A stretch of 64,000 nt of DNA, taken from positions 62,001-126,000 of the forward strand of contig JAMWET010006982.1 of assembly GCA_024036415.1 (NCBI GenBank), given 5' to 3'. Every line of letters begins with the position of its first letter. Position 1 is the stretch's first letter. The translations under genes and the position numbers were made by a program. The stretch comes from Prochilodus magdalenae. Taxonomy: Eukaryota; Chordata; Actinopteri; Characiformes; Prochilodontidae. Below the pieces are notes generated by a model that was not told the DNA's origin, did no database searches, and worked only from the letters and a program-made list of their open reading frames with translations. Positions 49,080-62,308 of this stretch are shown one piece after another.

Positions 49080-49240
49080 TAGACACTAATATGGCATTAG
49101 GAATATTGCCCAATGCCTCTTATTGGTATAGCATGGTGTGCTTGTCCAAGCAGAGAACTAAATCCCTGCCTGTTACCCATACCTCTATGCCAACTTGTAG
49201 TCAATAGCTGTAAATATAAACACATGGTAATTCCAAATAA
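49080..49240. repeat. dispersed repeat with V-SINE-like tail, copy 2
   Basis: Second copy of the element at 46930-47112 in the same orientation. It is separated from copy 1 by 2 kb of unrelated sequence that includes CA-rich runs at 47720-47738 and 48236-48270. It may be a segmental duplication or independent insertion. Confidence 0.5.
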
Positions 49241-51194
49241 ACTGCACTTATATGTGAGTAGTAAATGGGTTGTTTTCCATCAAATCGCTCACATTAGACC
49301 TTAGTCTGCAAAATTCTGTCAATAAAGGTATCAAAAAGGTGAAAATATGCCAGATTCATGAGCTAGGCTTTGGCTTTGTGGGATTGGGGATGCTCCAGAA
49401 CAAACTTGTACAGGGCAGGAATTATAATGCAAGGGTTTTGAGAACATATGCTGAAAGGCTTTCTAATGGCCTGATTAAATTACACTGGCAGGGTGTGTTT
49501 AATTCACATGCTTATATGTGTATATGTGCGTGGAAGAGGAGAAAAGTATCTTTTATAATTTCTCAGTTTCAGACACTGTGTAAAACATAATGTACAGGCT
49601 TCCTCTCTCATTTAGGACCAATTTCCTTTATTTCACTCTTGTTTAACTGAAAGGTCACTGAGACTGTCTTGTGCCAGGCCAGAAGGTTGTGGGTGGGCAG
49701 ATATTTGAAATGAACCCAAACATACCATTCTCTGAGACTTACACCGTGAAGGTTGGGTCCCAGAATATTGTGCCTACACTGCCTGTCACATTGTTTTGCC
49801 TCCAAATTCATTCCACAAGCAGAAGTCAGATAACACTCTTTATATATATGTCATGGAGTCACAAAGACAAAGGCCTGGGCATCAGGCCAAAGTATGGATG
49901 ATTAATAAGATTAGCAGTGTTAATAATTTTACTTCAGTCATAGTATATGAGTGTGAACCTTCAGCATGTTTCACAATGCCAAACCCACCCACCAGGTGGA
50001 TACGTTATCAGCTGATTCCTTCTAAGTGCAATGATTTTTTTGATGATGAGTGTATATTCAACAAACATCATGTTTTAACATCTGATCTGGAATGCCGTTC
50101 CAGTCTGACTTTCACTTCCAGAAGGGCTTTTAAGCCCATTTAAAACCTGAGTTGTAATAAAAGCTAATAGAACTTTATAAGAGCTTCACCTTTATCCATA
50201 TTGATGTAATGACATATTAATTACAAACTATTGCCAAAAATGTCAAGTAATTTTCTACTTGCCTGTTCAACATGAAATGCTCCCACAACGTAAAGAGCAG
50301 CTACTATTTTCACTTTATTCAATTTTGGAGGGATAGCATTATACATGTTTGACCTGAGAATTCTTTCAGGAGCTTGACATTTCCTTGACCTATGTAGATA
50401 TCATTTTTATGACCATTGAACAGAAGCCTTGTCTTGTCCAGCAGAGAGAAGAAGTTTGCTGCCTCTGGTTGTGTTCAACAATACACTACTCCAGTCTGTT
50501 CCTCTGAGAAGCCTTTATCAGACTATGTGTTGGAGGAACCTTTAGGTCACTCTTAGGGTGGGCTGAGGAAACGTAGGTGTGGAAGAAAAAAAAACTGGTT
50601 TGAGTGAAAATGTTACCATAACACACTGTAGGCGCTTGAGGAAAATGCCATTTCTCCCCAGTGCTATAAATCTTTGGCAGTGTCCTCAAGTTACCCTCAT
50701 TAGAGAGAGTCAAAAAGGCTGCATTGTTCCTGGGGTTTGGATCCCCTCTCCTACATAAAGGAGCTAGATATTTACTGATTTTAAATGTGTACATGTAGGA
50801 AGCCTATGCATTAATTATTTCCAACAATGTGAAATCTTACAACTCAAATTTTAATACAAATTAAACGCCAATGAGTTTCAATTAAAGTTGATAAATTCAC
50901 AGGTTGGTCAGTTTAGCTCTCTTGTCTTCAAATATCTTCAAGAAAGAAGACTTTCATTATAAAGACTCACAATGAAGACACAAATGTTATTAGATGTGGA
51001 CTAGTTGGCATGTTTTTTTGGCCCTGGGACTTCATCAAATATGTTGCTCTCAGGCCTGTCTCTATATGTAATATCTATTAGCCATTGTCTTCATTGGTGT
51101 TGTTTTGACTGATTCTGTAGATTAAGAATAGACTTGTGAAGAGAACTTCTCCAGTCCATGCCAAATCAAACTATGATTGCATTAATTATATACA

Positions 51195-51200
51195 TATATA

Positions 51201-51296
<96 letters not shown>

Positions 51297-51320
51297 GAGA
51301 GAGAGAGGGAGAGAGAGAGA
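51195..51320. repeat. compound (TA)n(GA)n microsatellite
   Basis: A (TA)n run to 51242 passes directly into an almost pure (GA)n run with a few CA, TG and GG interruptions. It abuts copy B of the Tc1-like-derived repeat. Confidence 0.97.
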
Positions 51321-51336
51321 CAAAAAATTGGTCAAT

Positions 51337-51836
51337 CTTTAAGGTTATAGTAACTCCAGGTTCCTGCAGATGGCATTGCATAAGAATGATCAAGCTATAA
51401 ATACTTGCGGAGTTTGCAATGGGATCCATAGATTGAGATGAGGTGGTACAGTGCAGTAAATGTGCTGTTGGATGTGTAGAAACTGGGTCACACAGCAGAT
51501 TTTAATGATTGGTGAAAAGGAGTGAATGCATTTGGCCGTGCCAAAGACCATAGTATAAAAGAAGTATCAGTAGCTGCACGTGTATGGAAGCATTATGTCA
51601 TACGGGTCTACCAGCAATGGCAAAAATCCCAGTCTACTGGAAATTCTCTTCAGAATTGTGCCAGGGAAGGCATCTACCAAGTCTGACCCAACTGCACAAT
51701 TCTTTGATGGGAGAGGGTCAGCACATTGATGTTGGCTGCACATAAATCATGGCAAAATAAAATGCAGCTGTTATTAATACTTGTGGAGGCACTAGCTGTT
51801 AGCTACATTTCATTCACAGGTGAAATTTTGGTATGT
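51337..51836 (+). mobile_element. Tc1-like-derived dispersed repeat, copy B (fullest)
   Basis: The longest of three related copies. In one frame, 51530-51640 reads FGRAKDHSIKEVSVAARVWK, then IRVYQQWQK. That has the helix-turn-helix spacing of Tc1-type DNA-binding domains (x-E-V-S-x-x-A-x-V, then V-Y-x-x-W). The part after 51640 aligns with copies A and C. The catalytic domain is missing, so this is an internally deleted, non-autonomous element or relic. Confidence 0.6.
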
Positions 51837-52279
51837 ATATATACATATAGTAACCTGCCTGCTACCCCTCCAGCAGTGGGGGTTAACTCCTGCTGCTGTG
51901 TTCAATAAACGTATTTGCCTGAAAGCGTTACATTTCCCATATCTTCTTTTGAATGATGCCACACTGATGTCAGAAGCGGCACCCCTTAGCAGCCTGGAGA
52001 GAAATTATGACAGATGGCAAAGTTTGCAGGAGAAGCAGCTTGATGAGGACCAGCAGCAGAGCCCAGTGGAGGATGGTGAAAGAGCTGGCAGTGAGGACAC
52101 TTGAATTGTAGAGAGGAAGGCCCTGCCAGTGTTCAGGAAAACAGCACGGGAAGAGTTGCCACCTAGGTAAGCTGCTGCCAGAGGAGCTGGGTCAGGACTT
52201 GTAGCTATTAATAAAGAATAATAAAGTCATTTTTATTATTGTTTTGCTGTATTAGTGTTGATTCTTGTCACTGTCTATT

Positions 52280-52580
52280 CCTCTTGCTCTTAAGAACCCA
52301 GATAACAAAACTGGCTCAGGCTCAAACCTGGCCCACATTCCCCATTTTCATCTGGCCCACTTACCAAACATATTGATGGCACTTGGACGGACAACTCCTG
52401 GTTGCAATATGTGGGCCACATATGCACCAGATAAGGGCTACAAGTAGACGGCACTGCTGAAGTAAACCAAATCTGGTTTTGAACATGTGTGCCAAATGCA
52501 TGTTTTAAATATGAGAACCGCTTTTGGCTTATGTAGGTTACCAGTGCCGAAAGTGGGCCGGCAGTGCCATATAAAGGCAC
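52280..52580. repeat. probable dispersed repeat with TGGCCCAC motifs
   Basis: Contains CCTGGCCCACATTCC, TCTGGCCCACTTACC, GTGGGCCACATATGC and AAGTGGGCCGGCAGTGCCAT. The recurring inverted GGCCCAC/GTGGGCC motifs match a fish interspersed repeat I recall, probably a DNA-transposon derivative. Boundaries are approximate. Confidence 0.4.
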
Positions 52581-53475
52581 TTTGAACTATATAACTGTTT
52601 GTTTGAAGTGCTCTTCAACACATGCTGATGGGAAAAGGGACAATTCATTATATTTTTTATTTTTTTAAGTTTAATTAATTGAAAAATGTTTTTGCTATTA
52701 TGGGGTCTATTTATTTTAGTTGCTTTACTCTTTAAATCTATAACTTTATGATGTTATGCCAACCATTCCCATCCCCATACCATGTGCATGTCAGGGTTGT
52801 TGGCAACAGGGCACAACATGAAGTTTATCATGAATGCATATATTCCAGGTAATGTAAAGTTAAAACTGAAAGTGTCTGATCAAAGAAACTTTAATTTGCT
52901 GCTTGTTGGGTTGTATGAATGTCTGGCATGCTTGGGATGTTCAGCAAACTCTGAAATGTGTTCAAGCCAACTCCCCTCTTATCCATGTCATTGGCCTACC
53001 ACTTGCCTAAATGTAGAGGACATTGAGTCTGGTTCGTCTGGGAGAGACACATATCAATCATACCGGATTAGCAGCTAAATTTGCAAAGCAGGAGGCTTTT
53101 TTCCCAAGCTGAAAATAGGCCGATATCTCTGAGAGATATGAAGGAAAGCTTGTGTGTGTTTGTGTGTGTGTGCATGTGTGTGTTGCTACGCGTGGGCGTG
53201 TAGTGTTGGGTGGGTTGGTGGGAGTCAGTTTACGAGAAGCAGTGTATCAGGCGGAAAGCGTGCCCTCTCAGTCAGTCTGTCCACATTGCGGAGGCGTTGA
53301 GGAGATAAAGAGTGGAAAAAGCACACAGGCCAGGCTCACAGCAGAATCTCTTCCATTACACTTTCAGGAGTTCCAAGCAGTCAGATTTTCTTTTGTTTTC
53401 CCTTTTTAGGAAATGATCATTCATTGAGTAGATATTATACGAGTTCCATTTCCATTGGAAAATATATGTGCAGTT

Positions 53476-53516
53476 TTTACTGATCAGCCATAACATTAAA
53501 ACCACCTCCTTCCATA
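53476..53516. repeat. terminal fragment of the palindromic repeat, copy 3
   Basis: TTTACTGATCAGCCATAACATTAAAACCACCTCCTT-type sequence is the inverse of the end at 38034-38073. Only this terminus is present. The neighbouring sequence does not continue the element. Confidence 0.7.
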
Positions 53517-54365
53517 AAAATACAGTTGAATGCAAAAGGTTGGGTACAGCAGTCAAAAAAGAAAAAATGTTTTATTTATTTTAGGTGAAAATAAGTTCCT
53601 CTACACATCTACTACAGATAACATGTATCTGCATGTTTTACTAACCCAGTTGTTGATTATTGCCTCAATTTAACATTTGGAGAAAAATTAAACATACAGT
53701 TAGGCTTGTGTGAAAGTTATGACGTGTTAATTACGCTCTAGTATGTAAATTAATAAAAACTGAATTTAAATTTGTAATTTCACAGTTTGAATGAAGGTGT
53801 TAATAATGACAGGATAGCATTGATGTAGGAACATCACTTTGTATGTATGGTAGGAAAAACATACTTTGCTTTCAATGTAAGTCAATAGAACCAGACCATT
53901 TTCAAGTAATTCTGGACCATTTTGTTTGCTCTGTTTGTTTGCTTGGTCATCATGAAATTTACACAGGATGGTAACAACGGGCATTTACAAAATAACAAAA
54001 TTGAAAAATCAGGGGAAAATTAGAAGTACAAGGTTCTGATCTGACAGTAGTGATATGCTAATAAAATATACTTTGCTGTGGACACATGTTCACTGATTAT
54101 TAACAGAACTGTGCATTATTTCATTGATTTTTGTTGTAGCCTAATAATAATAGTCTTCAGATGTTTACAACACACGTTAGTGTAGTAACATTAATGCATG
54201 GACTCATTCTTTGCGTCTACACTGTGACTGAATTCTTTGTAAATACTGATATTCAGCCATGAACCTGATACTATGCAGAATTTAGCAACTATTATGACTA
54301 TTTAATTAAGTTTAGAGCTTATAAGAGTGAGGAACTGATGTGTGTGGCGCCACACATAGACACTG

Positions 54366-54665
54366 TTGATATCTCTGTTGGCTCCGTCGTCAGTAATTGC
54401 CACAGAGGAAGCCGTTAATTACTTTAAGACAGGTGACATGAGGAGTAGCTCAAATCCCCTGTTGGTGTCGCTGGCTGTTTTCATAGGCCTTCATCAGCTG
54501 TTCCTCATTGGTGTTGTTCTTCACAAACAAAAGGCCATGCCACCATCTGAAGAGGCTGAAATGGTGGCAGTGAGAGCCTTTAAACAAACATATCTGAAAT
54601 TCCTCAAGGGCTCTGCATACAATGCTTTGAATGCTGCTGAGGAGAGATTAGCACTAGAACACTGA
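54366..54665 (+). other. unrecognised 99-codon open frame with one hydrophobic segment
   Basis: The frame has no ATG at its first codon (it opens with TTG). It reads a peptide with a clear hydrophobic segment (NPLLVSLAVFIGLHQLFLIG) and then a charged helix-like tail (EEAEMVAVRAFKQTYLKFLK to AEERLALEH). The composition looks more protein-like than most frames here. I do not recognise a family. There is no splice or promoter evidence and it may be a decayed retrocopy or chance. Confidence 0.2.
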
Positions 54666-55964
54666 GCACCATGTACAACAGCTACATGCAGTAACATGAG
54701 ATTAAATAGAGCTTTCACTGCACGCATCTCACTGATGATCAAGAACTAAACCTGTTAATGAGCTATATCAAGGCTGTTAATGAACAACTGACAGAGTTAT
54801 TCACCCTAAAAACACATATACAGAGCAAATGTCTCAATGTTTCAGAGAAGTCTGGAGAATGTCAGTGTGCTGTTTGCACCATGTTAGAGTGTTGTCATAG
54901 GCTCCCATTCTAATTTAGCTTAGCATGGTTACAATATTACATTAGTGCAAACCTAAATAAACTAAACATTGGATTTTTTTTCTAATTTGGATCTGAAAAA
55001 AAAAATATGTTTTTTGAAAAAGTTGAATTTATATAACAGAGTTGTGAACTCTGTTATAATGCAGTTGGGCTTTTGTCTGGACCTATGGATGTTGCAAAGG
55101 GTAAAACAATAGACTGAAACTACTTGCATAACTGGTATCATTTTATTGTGGTCATTATTTTTGTTTCATTAAGACATCTTACTTATATATAATTTATTGT
55201 TTACTAGTGGCTGTAATAGTCCATTCTGTTTTGCAGCAGTCAGAATACAATACGTCTTACTGATGTTATCTGCTTTGATTCAAAAATGAAATTTCATTTT
55301 ACTTACCTGATAATGACTTGACTCTTGATATTTATGTAAGATTGTGTGTTTGATGAATTAAACCCTCATGATGCTGCATCGTGGTAACTTTTTTAAATGA
55401 CAGAGAATTGGGTTTATTATTTATTATTCTTATTATTTTGTTTCTTTTTAGTGTTTAAAGACCAGCTAACTGTTTAGTCATTCCATTTATTTCCTTTTTC
55501 ACATAACGTTGTTTCAGGGTAACATTATGTGACAATGTAAAGATTGATATTGTTGCCAGTGTTGCCCTAAGGCAACATTCCCTAAAAGGACCCTTAAACA
55601 TCTTATGTTATAAAATTTGCCTTTGATTATAATAATTAGGTCCTGTTCCAGTTCCAAGTAACATGTTTTAACACTGTTCACATGAGGTTTGCAATAAGGG
55701 TTTAGGAATGCATCTATGACGTAATGAAAATGTACTTTATGTGCATGCAGAGTTCCTTAAAAGCCCCAAGCCTATATGTTGCGTAAAGTTCATGCTCCCC
55801 AGTGTACTGGTGCTTAGCTTCATGTTTGCATGAAGTTGTCGTCACCTCAACTGATTATATACATCTCTGGCCAATAAAGTGGACACCCTACCTCCCCTGA
55901 AGAGATGTAAGGAAGTATGAATCAACATACTGTAAATAGGGGCAAGTAGCTGCCAGCATTTCAT

Positions 55965-55996
55965 TCTCTCTCTCTCTCTCTCTCTTTTTTTGTTGC

Positions 55997-56056
<60 letters not shown>
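55965..56056. repeat. (TC)n microsatellite
   Basis: A CT array interrupted once by a short T-run and TTGCCTCTCG at about 55985-56003. Confidence 0.96.
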
Positions 56057-56059
<3 letters not shown>

Positions 56060-56219
56060 ACATAATGAATATGAATTGTATATACAGCTCTTATTCATAA
56101 AAGGCAAGTCACCTCAGCCAAACTCACCCTACATTCACACCACTTCCCCACACACTCAGTCATGTAATCTTTCTATTGCCGTGGCTTCACACCCACACAC
56201 ACACACATTTGCACACATC

Positions 56220-56600
56220 TGTGGCAACAAACCGAGTGGTCTGGGGGTTTGTGGCTCCCCTGGCTAAGTCCCTGCAGGGTCATAACAGCAGGCTTGTTTG
56301 ACAAAAGCTCAATTCATCAAATCCCCAAAAGCTGGTGGTCTCTGGTGCCTCCACACCCGGGGTTGGGGTGGTCTGAGCTCTAGCTGCCCTTGGTGGGCTC
56401 TGTGGCCAAAGCCTGGAAGCTTATTACATAGTAAATAAAACTCATCGCCATAATTCATTTTTGTGTAATCTGCTAATCATTCACAGTGAAGTCTGCTGGG
56501 AATGAATATACATGGGCTTCGTTCCATAGACTGTGATATGGATTACATTAAAGACGTCAGCATTGCATGCTGTGATGGAAGCCAGAGAGATGATGCAAAA
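56220..56600. other. non-repetitive, higher-complexity stretch, possible conserved element
   Basis: Balanced composition with several homeodomain-like TAAT cores near 56450-56480 and no coding frame. It could be regulatory. No function can be assigned from the sequence alone. Confidence 0.2.
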
Positions 56601-57599
56601 ATCTGAAACTGCTGTTTTCAATAGTATAAAAGCATTTTGGTTGTAGTAAAAGGTATAAAAATGTTATATATTTTATAACTTCACACCATTCAAATATTAT
56701 GCCCAAGAAGATACAGTAATATGCCATATTTTGAACACTTCAGGCCAATTTCCTGCTATATTATGTTCTGAAAATAAGTTACTCTACATGGGGTCAAACA
56801 TAAATATGGCTTTGTTTCTGCAAATTGTAGTGCATGCTTTCTATTTAGTCCCTGATTTTAATGTAAGATATTATAAATGAGATTACTGTTCAAAATATGA
56901 ATGGGAAAACCCATGATGGCCAATTTGGTTTCAGGTTATGGAAAAAGTCAATACCTGCCCAGCAGCATTGCAAATGTGGCTGTGGATTGAACAGACTTTG
57001 ATGTAGAATATGGGAAAAAGAATAACACATAAATTATGAAATGTGCCATCATTTTGCCCATGCCATATTTAATGCTTCGTTACTGTTCGCCAATATATTA
57101 TATTCAGCAAACAGACATTAATTGTGCATTAAAATGAGAAAATTGTTTTCATTTAGGAAATTGATAAAATGTCATAAAGTGATGGGTGCCCAAACTTTTG
57201 CATACAAAGCTATAAAGAGTGTTGATGTATGTGGAAAGATAAACAGAGCTGTAAATTATTTTAAAATTATCTAGGTTTAACAGAGGATAAGTGACTGTTA
57301 TTTCAAGTTAGATATTTAGACCAAACCGTTAATTGCAGCTCATTCTTTATCATTTATAAAGGCTCCAACATTTTAAAAAGAACTTGTAATATTCACTAAA
57401 ACATGCAGAAATAGCTTTAGTTTCCTGTTAATAAGAAAGACACTTGCATATCCACCTGTGTTTGTCCACTTTTTGTTTTTATTCTTTTGTTTATTTATTA
57501 TTGTTTGTTTTTTATGTATTTTATTATTTCATATTTATATATTTGTTTATGGAAATTGTTATTGAAATTACATATGTCCTTTTTATTGTTTTAACATTT

Positions 57600-57695
57600 T
57601 TATATTGTTATATATATATATTAATATATATATATATATATAATATTATATCAATAACTCTATATATATTAGTATAAATATATATATTTATATGA
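57600..57695. repeat. AT-rich imperfect (TA)n tract
   Basis: Alternating TA with interruptions, inside a wider T-rich region from 57460. Confidence 0.85.
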
Positions 57696-58465
57696 TGATT
57701 TGTTATACTTAACTACATTGTGTGAGTGCAAATTATATTTTTATGATGAGCTAAAAGTAAAAGTTGTGATCTAACAGTGACAGTACATTATTACTATACA
57801 AAAACATAAAAATAAAAAACAGGGTCATTAAATTGTGGCTCCACGCCTTTGAACGGGGGCGTTAATGGGCTTTGTTCTCCTGAAGGACATTTGAACACCA
57901 TTTAGAGATTTCAGTATAGTTCCAGTATTTAGTGAAGTGATGGATGGTGATGGTGATGAGCTGATGTGAGATCAGGTTAAAGGTGTCAGACGGTATTAAA
58001 TGAAGTGATGGCCTACGGGGTGTAGCTGAGAACAGATTGCGGAGGAAAGGAGTGCATGTGGAGGTTGTGTTTGTTTAGAAGCAGCCGTGTCACTCTGCTC
58101 ATAGGCCACTTGGTGGGGACTTCATGGGTGGGCTTGTCATCACATTCACTGGCACCCACACACATACATGTGCATGTGTTTGTTTTCCTTTCCTTGTGGG
58201 GTGTTTCCTTGACTTTGATGCAACTCACCCCATGAAAAGAAACCAACATCTACCAGCTAATTCTGATATTTCTACATACAGCCCAACAGTAACCTCAGAC
58301 AGAGAGATTGACAGAGGGACTGATAAAAGCCCCAGCAAAGATAAGTGAATATTAATAAATGTTTAGCAAAATAATAGATAAATTGAGTGAAACAGACAAA
58401 TAAATACTATGATGTCGTCTTGTATGTTGTTCTACATTGACCAGAGCCTTTAAAAGCTGCATATT

Positions 58466-58470
<5 letters not shown>

Positions 58471-58555
<85 letters not shown>

Positions 58556-58573
58556 TGTGTGTGTGTGTGTGTG
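58471..58573. repeat. (GT)n microsatellite
   Basis: About 50 GT units with a single TAT interruption near 58548. The Thr-His repeat frames on the minus strand are artefacts. Confidence 0.97.
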
Positions 58574-60237
58574 CCTGCATGTGTGCAATATTGTAGTGAT
58601 CCATTACTGACTTGTGCAACCATGCATGCATGAGGATCATGGGAAGCCAGACTTACAGTAAGACAGACTATACATGTGTACATGTGTGTTGGAGTTGTGA
58701 TGTTGGCTGTGGGATGTGTGGATGTGCTGCTTGTGGTGTTCTGTGCTGGGATGTGGGGCTGGTTGGTGGAGTTATGTGGCTGACGTGGACTGGAGTCCTG
58801 TGGTTTCTTCTCCCCTGCAACCTGGCTCTTTTCCTATGCTGGCACCTCAATGTATATATATGTTCTCTGCTCTGACTGGCTGACCCATCTGGTGCCTCAT
58901 TTCCATAAAGATGAAGAACAAAGGTGGATATGAATGTGTTCATTTCGAACGTATTGGGGATTATGTGGTTTGTGCTAGTGCATAATATTTTTTTTATAGA
59001 TTGTGGTTCACTGTATGGATGTGGAACTTGCTTTCAATCAGAAAACTGATAAAACATTATGTTAAACTGAGGTTATTAAAACATTTTGCATGCACTTGTG
59101 AAAGGTTCTGAAACTTTATTGAAATAAAAAAAGGAACATTTATTTTTTCCATGCTAAATCAATGTAAATCTGAAATTATTAAGCATGTACAAGTGAAACA
59201 TGGTATAACATTATTGGTTAATCTAATTATGTTTTGAAGGCAATGGTCAATTTAATGGACCTTAACAGGAAAACAAGGCTTTGCCTTTTAAACGATAAGA
59301 TGGATTGTGCTTAGTATAAGCAGGAAGATGAACTAACAAGGTGAAAGAAAGGTCAGTTGACTTTAAAGGGGACCAGTTAAAATGCCCCCCAAAAAAATCA
59401 ACATTTTTGTGTTTTTTGTCATGTTGGGGGACATCTGGACCCCACAACGAGCTAAAAACATAACCACACACTGTGTCACACTCTCATAGACATACATTTG
59501 AAGCCCACCCTCTCTTTCTCTCTCTCTCACACACACATGCACAAACACACACATACAGACACTTAGCACTATCAGTGACGTTCGTAAAAGCAGCTATTTT
59601 TATGTCTCTCTTTATGGGCCTATAGTTCCCCTATCAGCTCACTGTTTAAAGGACCACCCCCTGCAGTAGTTCGGCAGAGATAGAGATTGTGACTAAGCAA
59701 ATGCTTCCCTATCTTTAGTTCGCTGTTTGATAAGGTGTAAATTGTTTAGTGCTGAAGACTCTGCAGTATGAATAAAGTAAAAAGGGGTTTGAAGTCTGAA
59801 ACAGCAGCTAACAGTACTAAAGACAATGCCTTGCAGTATGAGGCCTCAGTACTGACTGTGAAGGCACCAGTTACCATTTCAGCCCAGCTGTATAAGGTTT
59901 AGTTCCTCTCAGCCAGGTGGTTCAGTGCCTTCATGATCATCTTCATCGTTACTATACATCAGCGACATCTGCTCCTCCAGCAGACAGGTCACTTATTGTG
60001 GACGGAGCTACAGAAGACAAGAAAGCATGTGTGTGCATATGTGTGTCTCAGTCAGGTGCCCAAGTCATCTGCAGTTTAGCATATCCAGCTAGAAACGATT
60101 TGTTCTCAATACTAGAGAAGACTACAAGAATATCCAATGTAATGTTCTATCAATGTTTCCAGAAGGAAGTTTTCCTCTGGTTCTCAGAATGTTCTCTCTA
60201 AAGGCATGACATTCTGTCTTCTCAGGTCTCAGTAATA

Positions 60238-60700
60238 TCAAGATTCAAGATTCAAGATTCAAAGATTCAAGATTCAAAGCTTTATTGTCATATGCACAGT
60301 AAGGAAACTAGTTTCCCTGTACAATGAAATTCTTACTTTGCTGCCCACACTGGATGTCATAGAATAAAAAGTATAAATATAAATAGACAGATAACAAGGA
60401 TCAAAAATTAAGCATGCAGAGAATATATAAATAAAATATAAAATATAAAATGTAAACAATTTAGAATTATACAGGCTATATACATTGTGCAGGTATGTGC
60501 TACATTAGTTACATTGTAACAGTCTGTAGTAAAGTGGTGTTTGTGCAAAATGAGCTGAAATATAACCATACAAGAACAGTTACATGTGCAAAACGATGTG
60601 TGCAGCTGTATGCAGACACAAACAGTCAAGTACAGTAGTGCAACTATTCGTGTGCAGAATGATATGAGTTCCACAATATCCACAATATATTTTTACCAAT
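60238..60700 (-). mobile_element. 3' end of a LINE-type element with ATTCAAG tail
   Basis: Five ATTCAAG/ATTCAAAG units precede CTTTATTGTCATATGCACAGTA and CTGTACAATGAAATTCTTACTTTGC. This block is the familiar 3' terminus of a fish non-LTR retrotransposon, read in reverse on the plus strand, with the short tandem tail on its 3' side. Sequence to about 60700 appears to continue the untranslated part. No reverse-transcriptase coding part is present, consistent with 5' truncation. Confidence 0.65.
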
Positions 60701-62308
60701 GCTGAGCTGAGACTTTTCTTATGATATCATGTAGCATAATCTGTGGCCCTGACAGCATCCTCAAAACATCACCTGAATGTTACTGTTAAAATATTTAGTC
60801 TTAGTTAATATTTTACCTTATAGGGACATTATCCAAGGATATAAACACCTTTGAGATTTCTTTACAACTTTATTAGAACCCGTAGGTAACCTTAGCCAGT
60901 TCTGGGAATGTTCTGGGCTTACTGGGATACAGACTCAAACCAAACTGAAATAAAAATAAAACTATACATGATTTTAGCTTTTTCCAAATGTGGTTAATAA
61001 GCCAGAATTCGGCCTCTTTGAACTTTAGAAGTTTAATGTAGCAAACAAGTCAATGTAAACAACTTCAGACCTGTGAGTCATTCCAAATAAGTACCGTTTG
61101 AGGTAGTAAATAAGAGGCAGGAATTTTCTAAGTGCTTTTTAAGATGAAATATAAATCATTCATCAGTTGTCATTACCATAACAGCATATTGCAGATTAAA
61201 GTGGTAAAGAAAAATAACCATAACAGCCATTAAAATTCCATCTCAAGTATCACTATAAAAGCTGCTTTAGCATTAGCGGGCTTTTCCCACAATCATTTGT
61301 CTATTTCACATTAACTCTGCAGAACACATTGGCATTCAATTTAAGAACAACATAATAATTCATATGCATCACTGAGTGTAGCTTTCCATTCCGATTCAGT
61401 ATTACAAATAACGGACTGGCACACTAAGTGACATGAAGAACAGTAAGCAGCATCGCTTAAACCCTTGGGAAGCCAAGGTTGGTAAATGTCATTATTGTTG
61501 TACAACGATCATTTAAAATGCTTTAACAGGGAGCTTTATATCACATAAATGAGACCGAGCACAGTTTAATATGTTTATAGTTTATGAAATATTCTATAAT
61601 ATTCAAAGTAATGTAACTTACTTGAGAAACTAGAGTCAGATACTAGAGTCAAACTACTAGGCTTTTATAATACAGGATTTTCTGCAGTATGACATATTAT
61701 TATTCCCAAACAGGCAAATTAAGGTCCGGGCACGTGAAACAGCAGAACTGAGTGAGAAATCCCTAGTATACATTTACAGACACAGCCAAACTGTGGCTGC
61801 ACCTCAGGGAGTATTTAGTTATACACGGGTTTATGCATAGTGGTTTTGGTTTGGGGCAGAGATGGGGAGCTTTGAGTCAGCAGCTCACATGGTTGAGTAC
61901 TCAAGATTGCGACTCATGACATTTCGACTTGAGAAAAGAACACAAATGAAACAGATTAAATTAGGACCATCAATTATATTGCGGTATATGAACGAAACCT
62001 CCCTTTCATACGTTGCGTGTCTGACTTGTTTTGTACTGCACAGTTGTTATTGCTAATTCATTCATCTACAGAGGCATTGGGCGTAATAGGCCTTAATGAA
62101 CTTTTTATTTAAACGTCTACAGGACATAATTAAAGGCGAAACCAACAGCTGCACACTTGAAATATGTAGTTTGGACAGTATGTATGATAGCCAGCACTAT
62201 AGTTACTATAACTGAAGTTGCCAGGTAAGCTGGTACGATCACATTCCTTGACAAGCCTCAATGAAACAGCTAGGTTAGCTAGTATTAGTTATTGCGATCC
62301 ATGTAAGA

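Noticed and set aside
51158..51429. Arg-Glu / Ser-Leu repeat frames
   Set aside because: They arise from the (TA)n(GA)n compound microsatellite.
58352..58683. His-Thr repeat frames
   Set aside because: They are translations of the (GT)n microsatellite.
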